A stretch of 34,812 bases of DNA from Syntrophobacter sp. SbD1 (GCA_900290365.1 OMOE01000137.1:18882-53693); one strand, 5' to 3'; numbered from the stretch's first letter, positions 1 through 9,129 are shown. A program made the numbers and translations. Notes: generated by a model not told the origin, from the letters alone.

Positions 1-735
1 GGGAGGCTTCATGCGGAATATTTGAGGATCGGCGGCGTGGCGCTCGATCTGCCCGAGGGCTGGAAACAAGCCGTTGACGACCTTGTTGCTATATTCCCGC
101 GCCGCCTCCGGGAGTACGAAAAACTGCTCGGGAAAAACCCGATCTTTTTGGCCAGAACAAAGGGGATCGGACGAATCTCACTGGAACAGGCAATGGACTG
201 GGGGGTCACAGGGCCAAATTTGAGGGCCTGTGGTCTTGAGTGGGACCTTCGCAAGAAGTTTCCCTATTCGGGTTATGAAAATTATGAATTCGAAGTTCCC
301 ACGGCGACGGAAGGCGATTGCCATGCGCGCTACCTGGTGAGGGTGGAAGAAATGCGCCAGAGCATCAGGATTATAGAACAGGTGGCGGGCAACATGCCGG
401 CCGGCCGCTATGTGACCGAGGATTACCGTTATGCGATACCAAAGCGCAGCGAGATGCTCCAGGACATCGAGACCCTGATTCACCATTTTATCAATGTCAC
501 AAGAGGCATGAAAATCCCACGGGGAGAGGCCTACGGGGCCACGGAAGTACCGCGCGGGGAGCATGGCTATTACGTGGTCAGCGACGGACTGGGCTATGCC
601 TATCGTATGCGAGTGCGAGGACCTGGCTTCGCCAATGTGCAGATACTGCCGTTAATGGCTACCGGAGAAAGTATTGCGGACCTTATCTCGATCTTGGGGT
701 CCATAGATATTATTTTGCCCGATATCGACAGGTAA
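1..735 (+). CDS. nuoD: NADH-quinone oxidoreductase subunit D (3' part, starts before window)
   Basis: Frame open from base 1 (GRLHAEYLRIGGVALDLPEGW...), C-terminal NuoD motifs (GVTGPNLRACG, PRGEHGYYVVSDG, ADLISILGSIDIILPDIDR). Confidence 0.95.
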   Translation, partial: GRLHAEYLRIGGVALDLPEGWKQAVDDLVAIFPRRLREYEKLLGKNPIFLARTKGIGRISLEQAMDWGVTGPNLRACGLEWDLRKKFPYSGYENYEFEVPTATEGDCHARYLVRVEEMRQSIRIIEQVAGNMPAGRYVTEDYRYAIPKRSEMLQDIETLIHHFINVTRGMKIPRGEAYGATEVPRGEHGYYVVSDGLGYAYRMRVRGPGFANVQILPLMATGESIADLISILGSIDIILPDIDR

Positions 736-739
736 GAAA

Positions 740-804
740 GGTGAGGCGTCAGGGGTGAGGCGTGAGGAGGTAAGGGGTTACTCCTTACTCCTCACTTCTC
801 ACCC
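740..804. repeat. Heptad-type array with inverted half (GGTGAGGCGT... / ...ACTCCTCACTTCTCACCC)
   Basis: GTGAGGCGTCAGGGGTGAGGCGTGAGGAGGTAAGGGGTT followed by ACTCCTTACTCCTCACTTCTCACCC; arms about 754-776 and 783-804 are complementary with two mismatches and one indel. Confidence 0.85.
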
Positions 805-820
805 TTGCCCCGGAGGAGCA

Positions 821-1816
821 ATGCTGACCTGGATTTTGGGGTTTATCATCCTGATTGTAAAGCTCGCGGCCGTATTGCTGGTGGTGCTTTTTATAGCTGC
901 CTACCTGGTGTGGCTTGAGCGTAAATTCCTGGCTCGGCTTCAGATTCGCTATGGGCCTAATCGGGCTGGGATCTTCGGCCTGCTCCAGCCGGTAGCCGAT
1001 ATAGTCAAGATGATAACCAAAGAAGATACTGTGCCCGATGGGGCGGACAAGGCGCTCTTTCTGATAGCTCCCGCCGTAGTGGCCACAACTGCCATGTTAA
1101 TGTTTTCGGTAGTGCCCTTCGGGCCGGACATGACACTGTTGGGGCATAGAATCCCGCTCGTCGTGACCGATTTGAACATCGGCCTTCTCTTCGTCTTTGC
1201 CTTGTCTTCGCTTGGCGTCTATGGAGTAGCGCTGGGCGGCTGGGCTTCGAACTCCAAGTACGCTCTTCTTGGAGGTATACGGGGTGCGGCTCAGATGATC
1301 AGCTATGAACTTTCCATGGGGCTTTCGCTCATCCCCGTCGTTATGATGTCGCGCTCATTGAGTGTAGTCGATATAGTCCAGGCACAGCAGGGACATCCGT
1401 TTATCTTTTTCCAGCCCCTGGCCTTCCTGATCTTTGTCGTGAGCGCGATGGCGGAAAGCAAGCGAATCCCTTTCGATCTTCCCGAGGCCGAAAACGAACT
1501 GGTTGCCGGGTATCATACCGAATACAGCGGCATGCGCTTCGGCCTTTTCTTCCTTGGTGAGTACGTTCACATAATGGTTTTCGGAGGCCTCCTGGCGGTA
1601 CTCTTCCTGGGCGGCTGGCACGGGCCCTTTTTGCCACCGCTCCTCTGGCTGCTGATAAAGATATTCCTGGTTTCCTTGTTCATGATTTGGGTGCGGGGAA
1701 CACTTCCACGGCTCAGGTACGATCAGCTCATGACCCTTGGCTGGAAGGTCCTCATACCCCTGGCGCTGATAAATATCCTGGTAACCGGTGCAGTTGGTTT
1801 GCTCGTTGGTTTTTAG
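821..1816 (+). CDS. nuoH: NADH-quinone oxidoreductase subunit H
   Basis: MLTWILGFIILIVKL... LERKFLARLQIRYGPNRAG, FDLPEAENELVAGYHTEYSGMRF; SD CGGAGGAG before ATG 821; ORF-track start at 755 lies in the repeat array. Confidence 0.95.
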   Translation: MLTWILGFIILIVKLAAVLLVVLFIAAYLVWLERKFLARLQIRYGPNRAGIFGLLQPVADIVKMITKEDTVPDGADKALFLIAPAVVATTAMLMFSVVPFGPDMTLLGHRIPLVVTDLNIGLLFVFALSSLGVYGVALGGWASNSKYALLGGIRGAAQMISYELSMGLSLIPVVMMSRSLSVVDIVQAQQGHPFIFFQPLAFLIFVVSAMAESKRIPFDLPEAENELVAGYHTEYSGMRFGLFFLGEYVHIMVFGGLLAVLFLGGWHGPFLPPLLWLLIKIFLVSLFMIWVRGTLPRLRYDQLMTLGWKVLIPLALINILVTGAVGLLVGF

Positions 1817-1835
1817 TCTTTCGTTTTCGGCATTT

Positions 1836-1913
1836 AACTCAAAACTCAAAACTGAAAACTCAAAACTCTATGGCAGTTAACTCAAAACTCAAAACTAAAA
1901 ACTCGGAACTCTA
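1836..1913 (+). repeat. AACTCAA heptad array, 10 units in two blocks of five
   Basis: AACTCAA AACTCAA AACTGAA AACTCAA AACTCTA - TGGCAGTT - AACTCAA AACTCAA AACTAAA AACTCGG AACTCTA. Confidence 0.95.
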
Positions 1914-2442
1914 CGTATGGGAAGCGGTAAAAGCTCTGTTTTCGGGTTTTGCCACTGTATTCGTTCACCTTTTTCGAAGACCGATAACGGAGCAATACCC
2001 TGAATACAAACGGCCCCTGCCTGTCAGGGCGCGTGGAAGAATAATCCTTACGATAGACCCTGACGGCGGGGAGCGCTGCGTGTCGTGCTATCTTTGTTCA
2101 GCGGTCTGCCCGGTGAACTGCATTTCGATGGAAGGTGCGGAAAAGCCCGATGGACGGCGCTACGCGGCATGGTTTCGAATCAACTTCGCCCGTTGCATCC
2201 TTTGCGGGTTGTGCGAGGAAGCTTGTCCAACTTCCGCAATTCAGCTCACTACCGACTACGAATTCTGCAAAACGGATATCCTCTCTTTTGTTTACGAAAA
2301 GAAGGACCTCTTGGTCGATCACCAGGGAAAAGACAAGGATTACAACTTCTACAGATACGCCGGCGTAACTACCAACTACGGCGATAAGGGAGAACACATC
2401 GGCGAGCACAAGCCGGTTGATGTCAAAAGCAATATGCCTTGA
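1870..2442 (+). CDS. nuoI: NADH-quinone oxidoreductase subunit I (2x 4Fe-4S)
   Basis: CVSCYLCSAVCPVNCI and CILCGLCEEACPTSAI motifs; ATG 1870 lies inside the heptad array. Confidence 0.9.
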   Translation: MAVNSKLKTKNSELYVWEAVKALFSGFATVFVHLFRRPITEQYPEYKRPLPVRARGRIILTIDPDGGERCVSCYLCSAVCPVNCISMEGAEKPDGRRYAAWFRINFARCILCGLCEEACPTSAIQLTTDYEFCKTDILSFVYEKKDLLVDHQGKDKDYNFYRYAGVTTNYGDKGEHIGEHKPVDVKSNMP

Positions 2443-2470
2443 CCACCGGCCGGCGCCGGTGGTCAAGGCA
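2435..2470. terminator. 16-bp perfect hairpin overlapping the nuoI stop codon
   Basis: TGCCTTGACCACCGGC-CGGC-GCCGGTGGTCAAGGCA; no U-tract, so function uncertain. Confidence 0.7.
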
Positions 2471-2471
2471 A

Positions 2472-2621
2472 GTGGTCAGTGGCTGGTGGCTGGTGGTCGG
2501 GAAAAGACAAGCTGCCCCACGCCTGTGCTTTTTCAAAGGTCCTATGCGGCCTATAGGTTCTGTTAACGGCCACTCGCCGCGCGTGGCCACTGACGGCTAT
2601 CGACTGACGACTAACGACTGG
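2472..2621. repeat. Paired heptad arrays: GTGGTCA/GTGGCTG (2472-2499) and inverted CCACTGA/CGACTGA (2587-2621)
   Basis: GTGGTCA GTGGCTG GTGGCTG GTGGTCG ... CCACTGA CGGCTAT CGACTGA CGACTAA CGACTGG. Confidence 0.9.
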
Positions 2622-2630
2622 GTCTAATTC

Positions 2631-3140
2631 ATGTACGGATTTTTCTTTTATCTGATATCGGCTGTGGTGATCGGGGCTACCGCAATCGCGATCACCCGCC
2701 GCAACCTGGTGCATGCCGTAGTTTATCTGATCGTCTCCTATTTCGGGACCGCCATGCTTTTCTATCTTTTCGGGGCGCCTCTTTTGGCTGCCCTTGAGAT
2801 CATTATCTACGCAGGGGCGATAATGGTGCTGTTCCTGTTTGTGATCATGATGATCGAAATAGATGCGCCTGAAGAAGTAATGTTTTCCCTGGGCCAGTGG
2901 CTGCCTGCGGCCGTATTTGGATTGATCTACGTTGTCGCCGCCATAGCGATGATAGTCGAAACGCCCGGCACGGAGATCTCGCTGAGCATGCTGGTTGCTT
3001 CACCGAGGCAGTTTGCCCTGTATGTTTTCGAGCATCACTGGTTTTTAATCGAGGTCATCTCCATATTGCTTATGGTTGCATTGATTGGCGCGCTGCATCT
3101 TGGCAAAGCAAAGAATCGAGACGCGGATGGACACAGATAA
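2631..3140 (+). CDS. nuoJ: NADH-quinone oxidoreductase subunit J
   Basis: FYLISAVVIGATAIAITRRNLVHAVVYLIVSYFGTAMLFYL... EIIIYAGAIMVLFLFVIMMI. Confidence 0.93.
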   Translation: MYGFFFYLISAVVIGATAIAITRRNLVHAVVYLIVSYFGTAMLFYLFGAPLLAALEIIIYAGAIMVLFLFVIMMIEIDAPEEVMFSLGQWLPAAVFGLIYVVAAIAMIVETPGTEISLSMLVASPRQFALYVFEHHWFLIEVISILLMVALIGALHLGKAKNRDADGHR

Positions 3141-3150
3141 ACACGGATGG
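3121..3150 (+). repeat. Three decamers ACGCGGATGG ACACAGATAA ACACGGATGG
   Basis: Exact 10-bp phasing; contains nuoJ stop TAA and an in-frame ATG for nuoK. Confidence 0.85.
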
Positions 3151-3182
3151 CGAAAGCAACTAAACAAAATGGATCAACGCCT

Positions 3183-3485
3183 ATGATAGTACCTTTTAGC
3201 CATGTCCTGCTGGTTGCGGGGATTGTCTTCGCGCTGGGGGTATTTTGCTCCGTGGTCAGGCGGAACCTTATCATGATCGTGCTCGGGATCGAGATAATGC
3301 TCAACGCGGTATCCATCGCTTTTGTCGGGGCCGCGCTGAGATGGAATGATCTCGATGGCCAGACTTTCGTGCTCTTCATCCTGGGCGTGGCGGCAACCGA
3401 AGTTTCAGTAGGCCTGGCGATAATAGTTTACGCCTTCAGGCGGACAGGTTCTTTCGATCCGGGCAAATTTAACCTGTTAAGGTAG
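3183..3485 (+). CDS. nuoK: NADH-quinone oxidoreductase subunit K
   Basis: MIVPFSHVLLVAGIVFALGVFCSVVRRNLIMIVLGIEIMLNAV; alternative upstream ATG 3147. Confidence 0.92.
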   Translation: MIVPFSHVLLVAGIVFALGVFCSVVRRNLIMIVLGIEIMLNAVSIAFVGAALRWNDLDGQTFVLFILGVAATEVSVGLAIIVYAFRRTGSFDPGKFNLLR

Positions 3486-3497
3486 AATGGAGCCAAT

Positions 3498-5402
3498 ATG
3501 GCTGGCACACCGGCCGCTAACCTGGCGGCCCTTATTCCTGGGACGGCGCTGCCGTTTGTGGCCTTTCTACTGATATTTGTCTTTACTCGGGGCCGCCCCA
3601 GGATTTCTGCGTGGCTCTCGATCGGGTCCGTTGCCGTTTCACTGATATGTTCTCTTGCCCTGCTGGGGCTGAATCTGAAAATTTCGGAACCGGTTCAGTA
3701 TACGGTGAATGTGCTGGCTTCGAGCGGCGTAAATATTCCGTTCGGTTTTATGCTGGATCGGCTCAATCTGCTCATGATAGTGGTCGTTTCCACCATCTGC
3801 CTGCTCGTACAGGTCTATTCGCTGGGATACATGGCGGGAGATCCCGGCTTCTCACGCTATTATGCGTTCATGTCCCTGTTTACCTGGGCGATGATGAACC
3901 TGTGCCTGTCCGCTACGATACTCCAGCTTTATGCCTTCTGGGAATTGGTCGGGCTGTCATCCTATCTGCTCATCGGCTTTTGGTACGAAAAGTTCTCCGC
4001 ATCCCAGGCGGGCAAGAAGGCGTTCGTAATGACTCGATCGGGCGATGTGGCGTTTTTCATCGGAATTTTGCTACTGTTTTTGCACCTGGGAAATCTCAGT
4101 ATCCCGGTCCTGAACAGCCGGGCTGCATTTGCGGCCCTCTCGCCTTCGTTTGTCACCCTTATAGCCCTCCTGATATTTGGTGGAATAGTTGGCAAGAGTG
4201 CGCAGTTTCCGCTGCTTACCTGGCTGCCGGACGCAATGGAAGGTCCCACCCCCGTCAGCGCTCTTCTGCATTCGGCAACGATGGTTGCGGCCGGGGTCTA
4301 CCTTTTCGCAAGGCTCTTTCCCTTTTTCAGCATGTCGCCGAGCGCGATGGATATCTTTCTGGCAATCGGCACGATAAGCATGCTTTTGGCCTCCACGATG
4401 GCGATGGTGAGCCGCGATATAAAAAAGGTGTGGGCCTATTCGACGATCAGCCAGCTCGGATTTATGATCATGGCGCTGGGCTCGGGAGGATATTTTGCCG
4501 GCGTGTTTCATCTCACGGCCCATGCGGGATTCAAGGCGCTGCTCTTTCTTTGCTCCGGTGTTTTCATACACAAATACGCGACTAACGACATATATGAACT
4601 GGGCCGTCTTGGGTCGAGGCGAATGCTGGTTCCGGCTATAACGATTGTGCTAGCGGCTGCTGCGCTCTCCGGCCTTCCGCCGCTATCGGGCTATTACAGC
4701 AAGGAGGCCGTAATGGCCTCGCTTGCCGAATTGCCCAACCCGGTCTGGCTGGCGGCCGGCCTGGCCGGAGTTTTTTTAACCGCCTATTATTCGTTCCGCG
4801 TGATTTTCATCCTGCTGATGCCCCACCCGTGGATTGCGGGCGCCCCTGCCGGCGGTCACGCCGGCGAAGGGGAGCAGGCCGGGCATAAAGCCCAAAATCG
4901 AGCCATGGCATGGCCCTTGGTTATCCTTGCGGCTATCACGCTCTTTCTCGGCTTTCTTGGCATGAATCCACTCAAAGATTTTCTCGGGGTCGTCACCCCC
5001 GTACGCTCGGCTCAAGGCGAAGCCCACGAATGGTTCGGGATGGCGGCGCTCGGCCTTGCATCCGCCGGCCTCATCCTGGCGTGGTTTGAATTCGGCCGGA
5101 GGGGTGCGAAGCAAATCGGTTTTGTAGAGAGGATTCCGCCTCTATTCAGGCTCTTTGACCAGCGATGGTACATCGATCACTTCTACAGGCTGCTCGTGAA
5201 CCTGGTCGTTGACCGCGGAATATCCTACCTCTTCTGGAAAAATGACCAGAAGGTAATAGATGGAGGTATCGATGAACTGTGCGAAGGAACGGTCGAAAGC
5301 GGCCGGATAGTCGCCTTGCTGCAAACGGGAATGATTCAGCACAGGCTGCTGGCGATATTCGCAGTAATGACCCTGCTGGCTGTTTACTTTTGGTTCAATT
5401 AA
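3498..5402 (+). CDS. nuoL: NADH-quinone oxidoreductase subunit L
   Basis: 634 aa antiporter-like subunit: FWELVGLSSYLLIGFWY, TWLPDAMEGPTPVSALLHSATMVAAGVYL, STISQLGFM. Confidence 0.95.
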   Translation: MAGTPAANLAALIPGTALPFVAFLLIFVFTRGRPRISAWLSIGSVAVSLICSLALLGLNLKISEPVQYTVNVLASSGVNIPFGFMLDRLNLLMIVVVSTICLLVQVYSLGYMAGDPGFSRYYAFMSLFTWAMMNLCLSATILQLYAFWELVGLSSYLLIGFWYEKFSASQAGKKAFVMTRSGDVAFFIGILLLFLHLGNLSIPVLNSRAAFAALSPSFVTLIALLIFGGIVGKSAQFPLLTWLPDAMEGPTPVSALLHSATMVAAGVYLFARLFPFFSMSPSAMDIFLAIGTISMLLASTMAMVSRDIKKVWAYSTISQLGFMIMALGSGGYFAGVFHLTAHAGFKALLFLCSGVFIHKYATNDIYELGRLGSRRMLVPAITIVLAAAALSGLPPLSGYYSKEAVMASLAELPNPVWLAAGLAGVFLTAYYSFRVIFILLMPHPWIAGAPAGGHAGEGEQAGHKAQNRAMAWPLVILAAITLFLGFLGMNPLKDFLGVVTPVRSAQGEAHEWFGMAALGLASAGLILAWFEFGRRGAKQIGFVERIPPLFRLFDQRWYIDHFYRLLVNLVVDRGISYLFWKNDQKVIDGGIDELCEGTVESGRIVALLQTGMIQHRLLAIFAVMTLLAVYFWFN

Positions 5403-5449
5403 TCCGTGTCTAAAGAGTTTTTCCTAATTCGAAACCCGAGGTCTTTGCA

Positions 5450-6925
5450 ATGACCGTATCCACTTTCCCTGTTCTTTCAGCGATTCTGCTGACCTGCGTA
5501 GCCGGCATGCTGGCGGTTATGCTGATCCCGAGCCAAAGGCAGGTCCTGATCAAACAGGTAAGCGTCGTTTTCTCCGGGATTACGCTTCTTTTGTGCCTTT
5601 ATTTGTTTTTTGCCTACAACAGGGGCGTTGGAGGTCTCCAGTTCGTGGAAAACGTCCAGTGGATTCCTTCTCTTGGCATCAGCTATTTCAACGCGGTCGA
5701 CGGATTCAGCCTGCCAAACATGCTCCTCACCGGCATAGTTTTCTTTACAGGCGTTCTTACGATGTGGGAACTCAATACCAGGGTAAAAGAATACTTCGCC
5801 CTCTACTTCCTCCTGGTAACCGGAGTGTTCGGCCTTTTCATGAGCATGGACCTCTTCTTCATTTTCGTTTGGTATGATGTTTCTCTTTTTCCCATGTATC
5901 TGTTGATTGCGGTTTGGGGGACTACCCGAAAGGAATACGGGGCCATGAAGCTGACCCTCTATCTCCTGGCGGGGAGCGCCCTGATCCTGCCCGCAATAAT
6001 TTATCTATGGGCGCAGTCGGGCCTTAACACCTTTTCCTTTGAGGCTCTCGCGCAGCCTGGACTGTTCAGCCGTGGATCGCAAATTTTTGCATTTTTTCTG
6101 CTTTTTTTTGGATTCGGGATACTGGCCGGCGTTTGGCCTTTCCACACCTGGTCGCCGGTCGGACATGTGGCCGCACCGACCGGGGTCAGCATGGTGCATG
6201 CGGGCGTTTTGATGAAAATCGGCGCTTTCGGTGTGCTTCGTGTGGCCATAATGCTCTGCCCCCTGGGCTGGATCTACTGGGCAAAGCTCATGGCCGTGCT
6301 TGCCGCGATCGGGATAATCTACGGGGCGCTTGTCGGTTTAAGGCAGACCGATCTCAAGTACGTGATCGGATACTCCAGCGTATCCCACATGGGAGTAGTC
6401 GGCCTGGGCCTTTCGACGGTCACTGCCGAAGGCCTCAATGGCGCGGTATTCCAGATGTTTGCCCACGGCATTATGACCGCCTTGCTCTTTTCGTCCGTCG
6501 GCTATATTTACGACAGGACCCACACCAAACTTATCCCGGAACTTGGCGGCTTGAGCCGGATTATGCCGGTGGCCTCGGCGTTTTTCATCGTAGCGGCCCT
6601 TGCGAGCATGGGGGTTCCCGGGCTTGCGAATTTCTGGGGTGAACTGGTAGTCTTCGTCGCGGCCTTTAAGAGCTATCCCATTCTTGGAATAGTCGCAGTG
6701 ATCGCCCTGGTTGTGACCGCCCTTTTTATGCTTCGCGTCGTGCAACTGACCTTTTACGGTCCTGAGAACGTGCGCTATTCTAAACTGCCCGATATGTCCC
6801 TCTGGCTCGGAACTCCCCGGATAATACTCGCGGCGGTCCTGCTGATCTTGGGACTCTACCCCGCGCTGCTTTTCGATGTAATCCGGACCGCATCGGTTCC
6901 CTTCATGAGTGGATTGCTAAGATGA
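5450..6925 (+). CDS. nuoM: NADH-quinone oxidoreductase subunit M
   Basis: 491 aa: VWYDVSLFPMYLLIAVWG, WPFHTWSPVGHVAAPTGVSMVHAGVLMKIGAFG. Confidence 0.95.
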   Translation: MTVSTFPVLSAILLTCVAGMLAVMLIPSQRQVLIKQVSVVFSGITLLLCLYLFFAYNRGVGGLQFVENVQWIPSLGISYFNAVDGFSLPNMLLTGIVFFTGVLTMWELNTRVKEYFALYFLLVTGVFGLFMSMDLFFIFVWYDVSLFPMYLLIAVWGTTRKEYGAMKLTLYLLAGSALILPAIIYLWAQSGLNTFSFEALAQPGLFSRGSQIFAFFLLFFGFGILAGVWPFHTWSPVGHVAAPTGVSMVHAGVLMKIGAFGVLRVAIMLCPLGWIYWAKLMAVLAAIGIIYGALVGLRQTDLKYVIGYSSVSHMGVVGLGLSTVTAEGLNGAVFQMFAHGIMTALLFSSVGYIYDRTHTKLIPELGGLSRIMPVASAFFIVAALASMGVPGLANFWGELVVFVAAFKSYPILGIVAVIALVVTALFMLRVVQLTFYGPENVRYSKLPDMSLWLGTPRIILAAVLLILGLYPALLFDVIRTASVPFMSGLLR

Positions 6926-8355
6926 ATTGGATAATCGCAAGTCCCGAAATATTCTTCTTTGCTGCAAGCCTGTGGTTCCTGCTGCTCTCTTTTTTTGCAG
7001 AAGCCAATCCAAGACCTGGACGAAAACATTTGACTGCTCTTTTCCTGGCTTTCGTTGGAATATTGGTTTGCCTGGTCACGGTCGGCATGCACGGCTGGCT
7101 TTTTATCAGGGCTTACAGCGTGGATGTTTTTTCTCAGGTCTTCAAGGTGTTCATCGCGCTGGGGCTCTTTCTGATCGTTTGCCTGTGTGGAGACATAACC
7201 GATATACGGGAACGCCGTCATAACGAATTCTACTTCCTGCTGTTTACCTGCACGCTTTCGCTGATGCTGCTGGTCAGCGCAGACCACCTTCTCTCCATTT
7301 ACCTTTCGCTGGAGCTTTCAAGTTATTCCCTATACGTCCTGGTCGCCCTCAGGAACAGGGAAAACCTCGGGCTGGAAGCCGGATTAAAATATTTTCTTGT
7401 GGGCACGTTCGCTTCCGCAGTGATGCTTTTCGGAATGGCGCTTCTATATTCCACGTCCGGGACAGCCTCCCTTCCCGTTATGGCCGGGGAATTGCCGGGG
7501 ATAATCAACAGGCCAGGCGTAGTAATCGGGCTGCTGTTGACCCTGGGCGGGTTTTTCTTCAAACTGGCGGTATTTCCTTTTCACTTTTGGGTCGCAGACA
7601 CCTACCAGGGGGCTGCTAACCAGGTCGCGGCATATATCGCTACAGCCTCCAAAGTGGCCGCCATCGCCGTTATCCTGAGGGTGACGGCCTTTGCGGGCCA
7701 GGGCAGCCCCTATCTCGTTCACGCACTGGTGATCCTTTCGGTTGTTTCCATGACCCTGGGAAATCTGGCGGCGATTGTGCAAAAAGACATTAAGAGGCTG
7801 CTGGCGTTTTCGACGATAGCCCATTCCGGCTATGTGCTCCTGGGGATACTTGTTTTGAGCCCCGCGGGATACTCAGGCACAATTTTTTATGCCCTTGCCC
7901 TTCTCGTGATGAAATTTACCGCTTTCATGGTGGTGGTCGAACTGGCCTCCGATGGCCGCAACCTGCAGATCAGTGAACTGGCCGGCCTTCACCACCGCTC
8001 CCCAATTATGGCCCTGGCCCTTATGGTATCCCTTTTCAGCCTTGCCGGCATACCTCCTACTATAGGATTTACAGGAAAATTTCTGGTCTTCGCGGCCGCT
8101 GTCCAAAAAGGCTACGTCGCGCTGGTGATAATCGCAATGATAAACGTGGTTATATCGCTCTACTATTACCTGCTGGTGATTAAAGCCGCCTACCTGCTCG
8201 AACCCGCCCAACCCCTGCCGCCTCTAATCGTTTCTTTCCCCAAAAAACTCCTGGCAGGCACATCCACCCTGGTGATCGTCTTGGGCGGCTTTTTCCCCTA
8301 CTGGTTCATCCAACTGTCCCAAGCCGCCGCTCAGTCCCTGGTCTGGAGCCGGTAA
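6922..8355 (+). CDS. nuoN: NADH-quinone oxidoreductase subunit N
   Basis: 477 aa; ATGA overlap with nuoM; YLSLELSSYSLYVLVALRN, AVFPFHFWVADTYQGAANQVAAYIATASKVAA. Confidence 0.94.
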   Translation: MNWIIASPEIFFFAASLWFLLLSFFAEANPRPGRKHLTALFLAFVGILVCLVTVGMHGWLFIRAYSVDVFSQVFKVFIALGLFLIVCLCGDITDIRERRHNEFYFLLFTCTLSLMLLVSADHLLSIYLSLELSSYSLYVLVALRNRENLGLEAGLKYFLVGTFASAVMLFGMALLYSTSGTASLPVMAGELPGIINRPGVVIGLLLTLGGFFFKLAVFPFHFWVADTYQGAANQVAAYIATASKVAAIAVILRVTAFAGQGSPYLVHALVILSVVSMTLGNLAAIVQKDIKRLLAFSTIAHSGYVLLGILVLSPAGYSGTIFYALALLVMKFTAFMVVVELASDGRNLQISELAGLHHRSPIMALALMVSLFSLAGIPPTIGFTGKFLVFAAAVQKGYVALVIIAMINVVISLYYYLLVIKAAYLLEPAQPLPPLIVSFPKKLLAGTSTLVIVLGGFFPYWFIQLSQAAAQSLVWSR

Positions 8356-8410
8356 ACCCTTAAAAGCGCTGGGAGCTGTGCCCCCGCACCCCAACGGGAT
8401 TTCGGCCTCC

Positions 8411-8470
8411 CGCGCCAAGCGCGCAAGGCGGCCCTGCCGCCTCCGTGCTCTCTGTGTCTCAGTGGTGAAC
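8411..8470. repeat. Two short-loop hairpins plus CTCCGTGCT/CTCTGTGTCT/CAGTGGTGA short-period repeat
   Basis: CGCGC-CAA-GCGCG (8411-8423), AGGCGGC-CCT-GCCGCCT (8426-8442), then CTCCGTGCTCTCTGTGTCTCAGTGGTGA. Confidence 0.75.
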
Positions 8471-8485
8471 ATATGTCTCGAGTAC

Positions 8486-8665
8486 TTAGGCGTCGCGGAT
8501 GTTCGCTTTGACGCGCTCGATCAATTCCGGCGTCACTTCGCGGATGCCGTGCTCCTTTGCGTGCTCAGCCACTTTCTGGAGTAACTCATTTTCCGTCTCG
8601 CCCCGTACGATGTGCTGACAACCACTCGACGGGTCTACCTTGGCGCATTCCAGGATCTTTGCCAT
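8486..8665 (-). CDS. DUF1059-type small protein (59 aa, not in supplied ORF track)
   Basis: Reverse strand MAKILECAKVDPSSGCQHIVRGETENELLQKVAEHAKEHGIREVTPELIERVKANIRDA*; SD GGGAGAG upstream. Confidence 0.85.
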   Translation of the reverse strand: MAKILECAKVDPSSGCQHIVRGETENELLQKVAEHAKEHGIREVTPELIERVKANIRDA

Positions 8666-8780
8666 GGGATGCTCTCCCTTCTTTGATTAGAAGATGTGAA
8701 CCTTTGTCTGCCTGGCTATTTCCACAGCAGCCTATAAAAAAACAATAATCATTGCGGTCTCAGTTGCAGAAGCATTAAGC

Positions 8781-8852
8781 AATTCACTAATTAATCATTC
8801 ACCAGATAACCATTTGACCGAAAAACCATTCATCTATTAACCATTCACCCAA
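8781..8852. repeat. Degenerate 7-8 bp array (ATTCACC / ATTAACC / ATAACC)
   Basis: AATTCACTAATTAATCATTCACCAGATAACCATTTGACCGAAAAACCATTCATCTATTAACCATTCACCCAATT. Confidence 0.65.
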
Positions 8853-9129
8853 TTTTTGCCTACTGCGAAGCAGCTCCCTGTCTGCATTCTATTGATTGTC
8901 AGTGAGCAGCTTTCACTGTTTTGTCAGCAATTTATCATCATCATGTCTTTCTTTAGTGATGACGATTTAATACCAAATCCTAAAATGACTTGTATGCAAC
9001 TGAGGGTATTCTGCCCGGACAACTTCTTTTGTCCAAGGAAGTTATCGGCCTGGTCTGCCGAATTGGACCGATGGGGCATGAAGCCTGGCCCGGACTTGAT
9101 CCGGAGCGCCATACGGAAAAGGAGAAAAA

